Below, piece by piece: positions 1 to 5,523 of a stretch of 9,063 nucleotides of DNA. The DNA lies in the NCBI GenBank assembly GCA_910588595.1, contig CAJUQU010000152.1, positions 1-9,063 on the forward strand. The letters run 5' to 3'. A program made the position numbers and the translations under genes. Position 1 is the first letter of the stretch; each line of letters starts with the position of its first letter. Under the pieces are notes generated by a model. That model made no database searches. It was not told the origin of the DNA and worked only from the letters and a program-made list of their open reading frames with translations. This DNA is from an uncultured Lachnospiraceae bacterium (GTDB lineage: Bacteria > Bacillota_A > Clostridia > Lachnospirales > Lachnospiraceae).

Positions 1-26
1 AGTTCAGACGTGTGCTCTTCCGATCT
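1..26. other. Illumina TruSeq adapter remnant (not genomic)
   Basis: The first 26 bases are identical to the 3' end of the standard Illumina TruSeq read-2 adapter, ending in the familiar GCTCTTCCGATCT. They are an untrimmed library adapter at a contig end, not biology. The open reading frame of the first gene runs upstream into this stretch, so any start codon called at base 12 is an artefact. Native sequence starts at about base 27. Confidence 0.97.
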
Positions 27-59
27 ATATATAGTTTCAAAGACATAGGAGGTTTCAGG

Positions 60-773
60 ATGAAGATGCTATCATTGGAGCAGGAGCTCAAGGGAAACGA
101 TTACCCGGGCAGAGGGATCGTGATCGGCAAGACGAAGGACGGCAAAAAGGCTGCGATCGCTTATTTTATCATGGGCAGGAGCGAGAACAGCAGGAACAGG
201 GTGTTTGTGGAGGACGGGGAAGGCATCCGCACGCAGGCGTTTGACCCTTCCAAGCTGAGTGATCCGAGTCTGATCATCTATGCGCCGGTCCGTGTGCTCG
301 GCAACAAGACGATCGTGACAAACGGCGATCAGACGGACACGATCTACGAGATGATGGACAGGCAGCAGACGTTCGAGCAGGCGCTCAGAACCCGGGAGTT
401 TGAGCCGGATGCGCCAAACTACACACCGAGGATCTCGGGGATCCTGCACATCGAGAACGGCAGCTACAATTATGCGATGTCCATCTTGAAGAGCAACAAC
501 GGCAATCCCGATGCATGCAACCGCTACACGTTCGCGTACAGCGATCCCGTGGCGGGCGAGGGGCATTTTATCCATACATATATGGGGGACGGCAGTCCGC
601 TTCCGAGCTTTGAGGGGGAGCCGAAACTGGTGGATATTCCGGACGATATGAATGCGTTTGGCGATATGGTCTGGGACAGTCTGAACGCTGATAACAAGGT
701 CTCCCTGTTTATCCGCTTTATCGATATCGAAACCGGGAGATATGAGTCAAAAATCTACAATAAAAATGTGTAA
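60..773 (+). CDS. IMP cyclohydrolase, stand-alone PurO-like family
   Basis: Predicted 237-residue cytosolic enzyme that closes the ring of FAICAR (formyl-AICAR) to give IMP, the last step of de novo purine synthesis. It resembles the archaeal-type PurO/IMP_cyclohyd family rather than the N-terminal half of PurH. Visible landmarks are YPGRGIVIG near residues 15-23, GRSENSRNR near 39-47, NGDQTD at 88-93 and YTPRISG near 121-127. The start is ATG 60: AGGAGG at 47-52 lies 7 nt upstream, and in-frame starts further upstream fall in adapter sequence. A second Met two codons later (66) is possible but worse spaced. The AICAR formyltransferase gene follows 59 nt downstream on the same strand, so the two probably form one transcript covering consecutive steps. 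The promoter lies outside the contig. The family call rests on recalled motifs; no search was run. Confidence 0.88.
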   Translation: MKMLSLEQELKGNDYPGRGIVIGKTKDGKKAAIAYFIMGRSENSRNRVFVEDGEGIRTQAFDPSKLSDPSLIIYAPVRVLGNKTIVTNGDQTDTIYEMMDRQQTFEQALRTREFEPDAPNYTPRISGILHIENGSYNYAMSILKSNNGNPDACNRYTFAYSDPVAGEGHFIHTYMGDGSPLPSFEGEPKLVDIPDDMNAFGDMVWDSLNADNKVSLFIRFIDIETGRYESKIYNKNV

Positions 774-789
774 AAAGTACAGAAAAATC

Positions 790-809
790 TGATCAATATA
801 TTTTGATCA
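790..809 (+). repeat. Short inverted repeat between the two purine genes
   Basis: TGATCAA (790-796) and TTGATCA (803-809) are perfect 7-nt inverted arms around a 6-nt AT loop, just upstream of the ribosome binding site of the formyltransferase gene. It could be a weak hairpin affecting translation or stability, or an operator-like dyad. It has no U-tract, so it is not a terminator. A function is not shown. Confidence 0.3.
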
Positions 810-832
810 ACATGATTATACGGAGGAATACC

Positions 833-2008
833 ATGAAGGAATTAGAGTTAAAATACGGCTGCAACCCAAATCAGAAACCTTCCAGGATCTATATGAAGGA
901 CGGCGAGCTTCCGATCGAAGTGCTGAACGGCAAGCCGGGATATATCAATTTTCTCGACGCATTTAACGGCTGGCAGCTTGTGAAGGAGCTGAAAAAGGCG
1001 ACAGGGCTTCCTGCTGCGACATCATTCAAGCATGTATCGCCGGCTGGCGCTGCAGTGGGACTTCCTTTGAACGAAGTCGAGCGAAAGATTTACTGGGTGG
1101 ACGATATGGGCGATCTGTCGCCGCTTGCAAGCGCGTACGCAAGGGCGAGGGGGGCGGACAGAATGTCCTCGTTCGGGGATTTCATCGCACTGTCCGATGT
1201 GTGTGATGCGGACACGGCAAAGCTGATCAAGCGCGAGGTGTCAGACGGTATCATCGCACCCGGATATGAGCCGGAGGCGCTGGAGATCTTAAAGGCAAAG
1301 AAAAAGGGAAACTACGCAGTGATCCAGATCGATCCCGCGTATGTGCCGGATCCTGTGGAGACGAAGGATGTGTACGGCATCACCTTTGAGCAGGGGAGAA
1401 ACGAGCTTGTGATCGATGACGCTCTCTTTGCGAACGTCGTGACAGAGAATAAGGAGATTCCCGAGCAGGCAAAGATCGATCTTGCGATCGCCATGATCAC
1501 GCTGAAATACACACAGTCAAACTCTGTGTGCTACGTGAAGGGCGGACAGGCGATCGGCATCGGCGCGGGACAGCAGTCGCGGATCCACTGTACGAGGCTT
1601 GCGGGGAGCAAGGCGGACAACTGGTTCCTGCGACAGAATCCCAAGGTACTGGATCTGCCGTTCAAGGAGAAGATCGGGCGCGCCGACAGGGATAACACGA
1701 TCGATGTGTATATGAGCGATGATCACATGGATGTGCTCGCGGACGGCACATGGGAGAATTTCTTCACGGAGAAGCCGGAAGTGTTCACGAGGGAGGAGAA
1801 GCGCGCATGGCTTGACCAGCTGACCGATGTGGCACTCGGTTCTGACGCGTTCTTCCCGTTCGGGGACAATGTGGAGCGGGCACACAGAAGCGGTGTCCGG
1901 TACATTGCGCAGCCCGGCGGTTCCATCCGGGATGACAATGTGATCGAGACCTGCAACAAGTATGATATCGCGATGTGCTTTACGGGGATCAGGCTGTTTC
2001 ATCATTAG
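833..2008 (+). CDS. AICAR formyltransferase, stand-alone (PurH C-terminal-like)
   Basis: Predicted 391-residue cytosolic enzyme that moves a formyl group from 10-formyl-tetrahydrofolate to AICAR, giving FAICAR, which the cyclohydrolase encoded just upstream closes to IMP. The sequence covers only the AICARFT half of classical PurH; no IMP cyclohydrolase domain is fused. Landmarks in order: KYGCNPNQ at residues 7-14 (RYGxNPHQ in PurH); SFKHVSPAG at 64-72, whose Lys66-His67 pair matches the catalytic Lys-His of the family; GIGAGQQSR near 240-250; DAFFPFGD near 338-345; QPGGSIRDD near 360-369; and a RLFHH end (RHFRH in PurH). ATG 833 is preferred because GGAGG (822-826) lies 6 nt upstream and family homology begins at KYGCNP. 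A TTG at 803 is also in frame but lacks support. About 390 residues is what I expect for the stand-alone clostridial form. Confidence 0.93.
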   Translation: MKELELKYGCNPNQKPSRIYMKDGELPIEVLNGKPGYINFLDAFNGWQLVKELKKATGLPAATSFKHVSPAGAAVGLPLNEVERKIYWVDDMGDLSPLASAYARARGADRMSSFGDFIALSDVCDADTAKLIKREVSDGIIAPGYEPEALEILKAKKKGNYAVIQIDPAYVPDPVETKDVYGITFEQGRNELVIDDALFANVVTENKEIPEQAKIDLAIAMITLKYTQSNSVCYVKGGQAIGIGAGQQSRIHCTRLAGSKADNWFLRQNPKVLDLPFKEKIGRADRDNTIDVYMSDDHMDVLADGTWENFFTEKPEVFTREEKRAWLDQLTDVALGSDAFFPFGDNVERAHRSGVRYIAQPGGSIRDDNVIETCNKYDIAMCFTGIRLFHH

Positions 2009-2057
2009 GAACTGTGCAAAAATAACATGTATAGATTGCATAGGATATTTCTTCGAG

Positions 2058-2183
2058 TTGAAATTGCTAAAGCAATTGTCAAAAAACGCAGGTGCGGTCG
2101 GATAAATAGACCATGCTGTTTTCCATAACTGCAAGTGGTCATAAATCGGGACAACTGACGTACATCTTCGGTTGTCCTGATTT
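2058..2183 (+). other. Hairpin-rich intergenic segment, possible structured RNA or attenuator
   Basis: The 352 nt between the formyltransferase stop and the glycosyltransferase start hold no convincing gene but several inverted repeats in a row. Stem 1 is 2058-2082 (TTGA and ATTGC pairing with GCAAT and TCAA around a TAAA loop). Stem 2 is 2109-2140 (GACCATGC with GCA and TGGTC, bulge AG). Stem 3 is 2143-2183 (14-nt arms AAATCGGGACAACT and GGTTGTCCTGATTT, one G-T wobble and two other non-matching positions). None is followed by a clear U-run on the + strand, so simple intrinsic termination is unlikely. A leader RNA, a processing site or decayed DNA are all possible. I do not recognise a riboswitch class. 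Confidence 0.35.
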
Positions 2184-2219
2184 GTATACAGACGGTACAT
2201 TAAAACGAAGGAGGATTTT

Positions 2220-2315
2220 GTGATATACAATGAAAAGACGGATATTAGGATAGCCATAACACGCTTTATGGTTGTCTGCGAAAAGACCCAGCATAAACTT
2301 AATTTTTTAAAGTAG
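2220..2315 (+). pseudogene. Possible 31-codon ORF or 5' gene remnant, carries repeat copy A
   Basis: An AAGGAGG ribosome binding site at 2208-2214 precedes a GTG (2220) by 5 nt, followed by 31 codons ending at TAG 2313-2315. The peptide begins MIYNEKTDIRIAITRFMV. The RIAITRFMV stretch falls exactly on the repeat shared with 4352-4379, where the same frame reads RIAMTSFMV. That pattern, charged residues then RIAxTxFMV, faintly recalls the start of the first membrane helix of acyltransferase-3-type proteins, so this may be the stump of a lost polysaccharide-modification gene. It may equally be a chance ORF over a hairpin. A good ribosome binding site is the main point in its favour. Confidence 0.22.
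2246..2273 (+). repeat. 28-nt repeat, copy A (hairpin-forming)
   Basis: This 28-nt segment matches 4352-4379 at 25 of 28 positions; the differences lie at repeat positions 13, 17 and 19. GATAGCCATAA (2249-2259) pairs along all 11 positions with TTATGGTTGTC (2266-2276) if G-U wobbles are allowed, leaving a 6-nt loop. The two copies sit about 115 nt before and 45 nt after the A+T-rich glycosyltransferase gene. It may be a recombination scar, a boundary of transferred DNA, a regulatory hairpin, or homologous gene debris. Confidence 0.6.
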
Positions 2316-2360
2316 TTGTAAATAAAAGGGTAGTTTGCTAAAAATATATGGAGGATTCAA

Positions 2361-4307
2361 ATGAAACATACAATAAAAGAAAGAGGAGTTTACTGTTGGG
2401 TTATCATTGTTTTTGTGATGTTTTGTATTCATTGTTATCAAATTGGGCAGATTCCTTGTGGGATAAATGTTGATGAAATGGGAATGGGATATGATGCGTG
2501 GTGTCTGTCCAACTATGGTACAGATCGATATCTGAACAGTTTTCCGGTTTATCTGATCAATTTTAGTGGTGGACAAAGCGCATTGTATGCATATCTTTGT
2601 GCTCCATTTGTGTATTTTCTGGGGATTTCTGCTACAGTACTAAGAATACCTGCAGTTATTTTCTCTTTTGTTACACTTTTTTTTTCTGTACGTATTGCAG
2701 ATTATATATGGGGAAGCAAAAAGGTTAATCTTCTTGTGGGGCTTCTTTATACTGTATCACCAGTGTTTTTAATGCTCTCCAGGGTTGGGTTGGACTGTAA
2801 TCTCATGTTGGGAATGAGTACTTGCTTTCTTTATTTACTGATTCGAGCGGTAGATACGAAACGATATAGAGATTTTCTGAATGCGGGTATCGCTGGGGGA
2901 GTGCTGTTATATAGTTATGTGCTCAGTCATATAGTAATGCCGCTTTTTATTGTTATGGTAATTTCATATTTATTCTATGTAAAGAAGATAGATTTTAAGA
3001 AAACAATAGTTATGGGAATTCCGCTATTTTTATTGGCGTTTCCGTTGATATTGTTTCACTACATTAATATTTTGGGGTTGGATGAACTAAACTTAGGAAT
3101 AATTACAATTCCTAAGTTGTATAGGTATCGGAGTGACGATTTGGCATTCAATAGCGTGGCTAAGAATGCTATTGAATTTTTTAAATATACTTTTTTGTAT
3201 GACAATGTTCCATTCAACAGTGTACCTGAGTACGGCAATATGTATTTTGTTGCTGTTCCATTTATTATTGTGGGTATGGGGCATAGTATATATGAATGCG
3301 TATACGCGTGCAAAAAAAGAGTTTTGAATGTTTATGTAGTAGTTTCCTTGTGGGGATTGTGTGTCTATTTGACATGCATATTTCTGTCAGATATGGATTC
3401 TATCGTGTATCGTGGGAATAGTGTTTTCTTTGTGTATTTACTTTTCGAGACGAAAGGTGTTCTTGTGATTTATGACAAGTTAAAAAAGTACTTGCGATTT
3501 TGGGCAGATATTTTTGTAGGAACTGTGGTGGCTGTTTATGTTGGATTCTTTTTTTCTTTTCTGCTATTTTACTTTGAAGACTATAAGGGAGGGAAGCAAA
3601 CAGTAGATTTGTTTAATTATTTGTTTGTGGATGCACTTGACTATATTGAGGACGAATTGCCTGAAAATGTTTGCAACAGAACTACATACATAGGAGAAGG
3701 GGATCAGATTTATATTTACTATTTAGGGGGGAAAATGATGTCGCCATATGAGTACAATGTCCTCGCTGATGACAAACCGTACACACTCTGGTTATGGACA
3801 CAGAGCCATAAAAACTATAGGTTTTATTTTCCAGAAATAATTGATCCATCAGGCAATTATATTGTTCCAGATACAGCAGATAGTCAAATTGATTTATATG
3901 AACAATATGGGTTTAAAAAAGAGCATATAGGTAGAAATTATTTGTTTTGGAATGATTTGCTGGGCGAGACGCAGTCAGGCGTTGAGGCTGTTGTAGAGTG
4001 GGGGCATGGAATTGTCGAAGAAAATATCGTAACGGATGAGGGGGAAAACAGCTTTCTGTCAGGATGGTCTTTGAATACTTCCTATGGTACAACATGGGAT
4101 GACATTGTAGCAGTTGTAGATGAGAAAGATTATTATGTAGCTGAGAAGTTTGACAGGGAGGACGTATCAAATATATTGAAGAATGAGGATTTGATACAAT
4201 GTGGTTTTCGTATTACAGTTCCGAGTGAGGTGATACGAAATAGAGAAGTGATGAGAATTGTATTCATAGATTATAAACATAGAAAGTGCTATGTAGAGAT
4301 ATATTAG
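2361..4307 (+). CDS. Polytopic GT-C-type glycosyltransferase with extracytoplasmic C-terminal domain
   Basis: Predicted 648-residue membrane protein that probably transfers a sugar from a polyprenyl-phosphate-linked donor to a cell-surface glycan outside the membrane (inferred from GT-C/PMT/ArnT-like topology). A helix at residues 12-30 is followed by an extracytoplasmic loop with Asp38-Glu39 (VDEMGMGYDAW), the usual position of the acidic catalytic or metal-binding residue in GT-C enzymes. Many further helices follow, the last near 378-406. Residues 407-648 are soluble. Near 565-640 the order SGW, then a Val/Asp-rich strand, REDV, then GFRITVP recalls a beta-sandwich found on some polysaccharide enzymes. 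Start ATG 2361 has GGAGG at 2350-2354, 6 nt upstream. The gene is markedly A+T-richer than all other genes here, stands alone, and lies between two repeat copies, which suggests horizontal acquisition. Substrate and acceptor cannot be read from sequence. Confidence 0.8.
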   Translation: MKHTIKERGVYCWVIIVFVMFCIHCYQIGQIPCGINVDEMGMGYDAWCLSNYGTDRYLNSFPVYLINFSGGQSALYAYLCAPFVYFLGISATVLRIPAVIFSFVTLFFSVRIADYIWGSKKVNLLVGLLYTVSPVFLMLSRVGLDCNLMLGMSTCFLYLLIRAVDTKRYRDFLNAGIAGGVLLYSYVLSHIVMPLFIVMVISYLFYVKKIDFKKTIVMGIPLFLLAFPLILFHYINILGLDELNLGIITIPKLYRYRSDDLAFNSVAKNAIEFFKYTFLYDNVPFNSVPEYGNMYFVAVPFIIVGMGHSIYECVYACKKRVLNVYVVVSLWGLCVYLTCIFLSDMDSIVYRGNSVFFVYLLFETKGVLVIYDKLKKYLRFWADIFVGTVVAVYVGFFFSFLLFYFEDYKGGKQTVDLFNYLFVDALDYIEDELPENVCNRTTYIGEGDQIYIYYLGGKMMSPYEYNVLADDKPYTLWLWTQSHKNYRFYFPEIIDPSGNYIVPDTADSQIDLYEQYGFKKEHIGRNYLFWNDLLGETQSGVEAVVEWGHGIVEENIVTDEGENSFLSGWSLNTSYGTTWDDIVAVVDEKDYYVAEKFDREDVSNILKNEDLIQCGFRITVPSEVIRNREVMRIVFIDYKHRKCYVEIY

Positions 4308-4344
4308 GCTGCAGTTAAGACGGGGAAAATCTCCTCAAAACAAA

Positions 4345-4393
4345 CACGCTCTAGGATAGCCATGACAAGTTTTATGGTTTATCATAGAGTGTG
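4345..4393 (+). repeat. Repeat copy B inside a long hairpin downstream of the glycosyltransferase
   Basis: Bases 4352-4379 are the second copy of the 28-nt repeat. Here the stem is longer: CACGCTCTA (4345-4353) pairs with TAGAGTGTG (4385-4393) with one G-T wobble, and inside it GATAGCCAT pairs with ATGGTTTATC across a one-base bulge. The whole forms roughly a 19-bp interrupted stem. The downstream + strand is purine-rich, so it is not a canonical terminator in that direction, although it may stabilise the 3' end of the glycosyltransferase mRNA. The stem-lengthening bases are not shared with copy A. Confidence 0.55.
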
Positions 4394-4407
4394 AAAGAAA
4401 ATCGTAA

Positions 4408-4599
4408 AGGAGAAAAGATACGCAGATTTGTTATTTTACGATCGAACCTGCCGATGATTTTAGCTACACGGTTTCCTTTGTGGACGACAGTGGGGAGGAG
4501 CATTCGCAGGAGTTTACGGATGATTTCAACGAAGATTCCCGGATTCTGATCGCGGTTCGGTGTGTTGACAATGTCTGGACCATTGATCGCGACAAATAA
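4408..4599 (+). pseudogene. Startless 63-codon remnant of an unrecognised protein
   Basis: After an in-frame stop at 4405-4407, this frame stays open for 63 codons to TAA 4597-4599 with no ATG, GTG or TTG near its start. From about the tenth codon it reads like real protein: YFTIEPADDFSYTVSFVDD, then a Ser/Glu/Asp-rich stretch, then RILIAVRCVDNVWTIDRDK at the end. Alternating hydrophobic residues and the terminal Trp suggest the C-terminal beta-strand end of a larger, acidic, perhaps exported protein. Its base composition is closer to the host core genes than to the neighbouring A+T-rich glycosyltransferase gene. It may be the tail of a resident gene cut when the islet arrived. AAAGGAG at 4406-4412 could serve only a non-standard start such as ATT 4426, which I consider unlikely. 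Family not recognised. Confidence 0.45.
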
Positions 4600-4618
4600 C
4601 CTCTGCACGGATCTGTAC

Positions 4619-4665
4619 AAAAAAAGGCATCTGAAATTACGTTTCTGTAATTTCAGATGCTTTTT
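4619..4665. terminator. Bidirectional rho-independent terminator
   Basis: A perfect 14-bp stem (4627-4640 with 4647-4660, 6-nt loop) is flanked by A7 on the left (4619-4625) and T5 on the right (4661-4665). It therefore has a U-tract in both directions. On the - strand it ends the tRNA-Leu transcript only about 10 nt after the tRNA 3' end. On the + strand it stops transcription arriving from the islet side and insulates the sigma-factor operon. Confidence 0.93.
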
Positions 4666-4668
4666 AAG

Positions 4669-4751
4669 TGCCGGTGGCCGGACTTGAACCGGCACGAGGT
4701 TGCCCCCGGCAGATTTTGAGTCTGCTGCGTCTGCCATTCCGCCACACCGGC
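4669..4751 (-). tRNA. tRNA-Leu (anticodon CAA)
   Basis: An 83-nt class II tRNA reads on the - strand. The acceptor arm GCCGGTG pairs perfectly with CACCGGC, followed by discriminator A. The D arm has stem GCG/CGC. The anticodon stem GCAGA/TCTGC encloses loop CTCAAAA, giving anticodon CAA (reads UUG). The long variable arm CGGGG/CCTCG is typical of leucine tRNAs, and the T arm GCCGG/CCGGC encloses TTCAAGT. The 3' CCA is not encoded and must be added after transcription. Translating this strand gives the well-known spurious protein start containing GGMADAADSKSAG, which should not be annotated. Confidence 0.97.
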
Positions 4752-4785
4752 AATCCAAATAATGTATGTCGTAATGACAAAAAAT

Positions 4786-4814
4786 ATGATATCATATTTT
4801 AAGCGAGTAGGCAA
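4786..4814 (-). promoter_or_regulatory. Putative promoter of tRNA-Leu
   Basis: On the - strand, TTGCCT (plus coordinates 4809-4814) and TATCAT (4786-4791) are separated by exactly 17 nt, resembling a housekeeping sigma-70/SigA promoter with a near-consensus -10. Transcription would start about 30 nt before the tRNA 5' end. The -35 is only a moderate match. Confidence 0.45.
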
Positions 4815-4855
4815 GTAAAAAATTCAAAAAAACAAAAAAATATTTTGTGTTTTTT

Positions 4856-4883
4856 TGTAACGAATCTGTTCTTCTGGCGTCTA
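4856..4883 (+). promoter_or_regulatory. Putative ECF-sigma autoregulatory promoter
   Basis: TGTAAC (4856-4861), 16 nt, then CGTCTA (4878-4883) matches the general form of Gram-positive ECF promoters (an AAC-type -35 and a CGTC/CGAC-type -10, spacing near 16, as for Bacillus SigM, SigV and SigX). Just upstream lie runs of A and T (about 4816-4856) that could act as UP-element-like DNA. It lies 57 nt before the sigma-factor start and 35 nt ahead of its ribosome binding site core, so the operon's own sigma factor is the natural candidate to read it. Confidence 0.65.
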
Positions 4884-4939
4884 ATCGGCAGGAAACAGGG
4901 AAAAACTGTTCCAACAGCAAATGAGGAGGTGATCAGATT

Positions 4940-5467
4940 GTGGAATCCGGGCGCAATACCTACATAGAGAAATTGTACCAGACGTACTATATGGATGTGT
5001 ACTCGTATATCATGACTCTCACAAAAGATGCCAGCCTGTCGGAAGAGCTGACACAGGAAGTGTTTTACCGCGCCATGCGAAGCGAGTTCCAGGGCAGGTC
5101 CAGCGAGCTCACATGGCTCTGCGCGATCGCAAAGAACCTGTGTGCGGACGAGTTTCGGAAGCGAAAGAAAGAGACGGTCTACGACGAGGAGACCGCGGAC
5201 ACAGCGGACGATCCTGGAAGTACCGGCATCGAGCATTCCGTGATCGCAAAGATGGAGAACCTGCAGATACACATCGCCCTCCATCAATTGGAGGAGCCTT
5301 ACAGGGAAGTCTTTTCCCTGAGAGTGTTTGGGGAGCTGTCATTCCGGGATATCGGGATGGTGTTTGGAAAGACTGAGAACTGGGCGCGGGTGACATATCA
5401 CCGGGGCAAGCTGAAGCTGCAGGAAAAGATTGAGGACAGCGGCACAACAGGGCAGCACGGAAGGTGA
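4940..5467 (+). CDS. ECF-family RNA polymerase sigma factor
   Basis: Predicted 175-residue sigma factor with the two domains of the extracytoplasmic-function group and no region 1 or 3. Region 2 spans about residues 6-75: YYMDVYSYIMTLT, then SEELTQEVFYRA (core-polymerase binding), then WLCAIAKNLCADEFRKRKK (-10 recognition and melting). An acidic linker (79-100) leads to region 4 at about 108-165: EEPYREVFSLRVF followed by a helix-turn-helix, SFRDIGMVFGKTENWARV, for -35 recognition. The only start is GTG 4940, since the frame is closed at 4922-4924 and no other start codon lies between. Upstream, AGGAGGTGATC (4924-4934) is an 11-nt match to the anti-Shine-Dalgarno end of 16S rRNA, implying strong translation. 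The zinc-finger anti-sigma gene follows directly, the usual cognate arrangement. The inferred role is control of an envelope-stress regulon that includes this operon. Confidence 0.93.
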   Translation: MESGRNTYIEKLYQTYYMDVYSYIMTLTKDASLSEELTQEVFYRAMRSEFQGRSSELTWLCAIAKNLCADEFRKRKKETVYDEETADTADDPGSTGIEHSVIAKMENLQIHIALHQLEEPYREVFSLRVFGELSFRDIGMVFGKTENWARVTYHRGKLKLQEKIEDSGTTGQHGR

Positions 5468-5523
5468 AACAAGGGGGAGGAAACCGCCGAAGATCGGCAT
5501 TGATTCGGGAATGGAGGAAAGGT

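Noticed and set aside
12..59. Upstream extension of the IMP cyclohydrolase to base 12
   Set aside because: The start lies in adapter sequence, and a proper AGGAGG plus ATG 60 is present downstream.
1517..2257. 246-codon - strand ORF spanning the formyltransferase end and the intergenic gap
   Set aside because: Most of it is antisense to a well-supported enzyme gene, and it has no recognisable domain or convincing ribosome binding site.
2316..2344. TTGTAA-N17-TAAAAA as a promoter for the glycosyltransferase gene
   Set aside because: The start site would fall on the ribosome binding site and the -10 is poor; any A+T-rich stretch yields such matches.
2246..4379. The repeat pair as a CRISPR array or insertion-sequence ends
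   Set aside because: There are only two copies about 2.1 kb apart, in direct rather than inverted orientation, with no transposase, cas gene or regular spacers.
4372..4758. A 128-codon - strand ORF beginning MDCRCGGMADAADSKSAGG
   Set aside because: It is the tRNA-Leu gene and its terminator read as protein; the GGMADAADSKSAGG string is a classic spurious annotation.
4921..4932. Three-codon mini-ORF ATG AGG AGG TGA overlapping the sigma-factor Shine-Dalgarno
   Set aside because: It arises automatically from the AGGAGGTGA sequence preceded by AT and has no ribosome binding site of its own.
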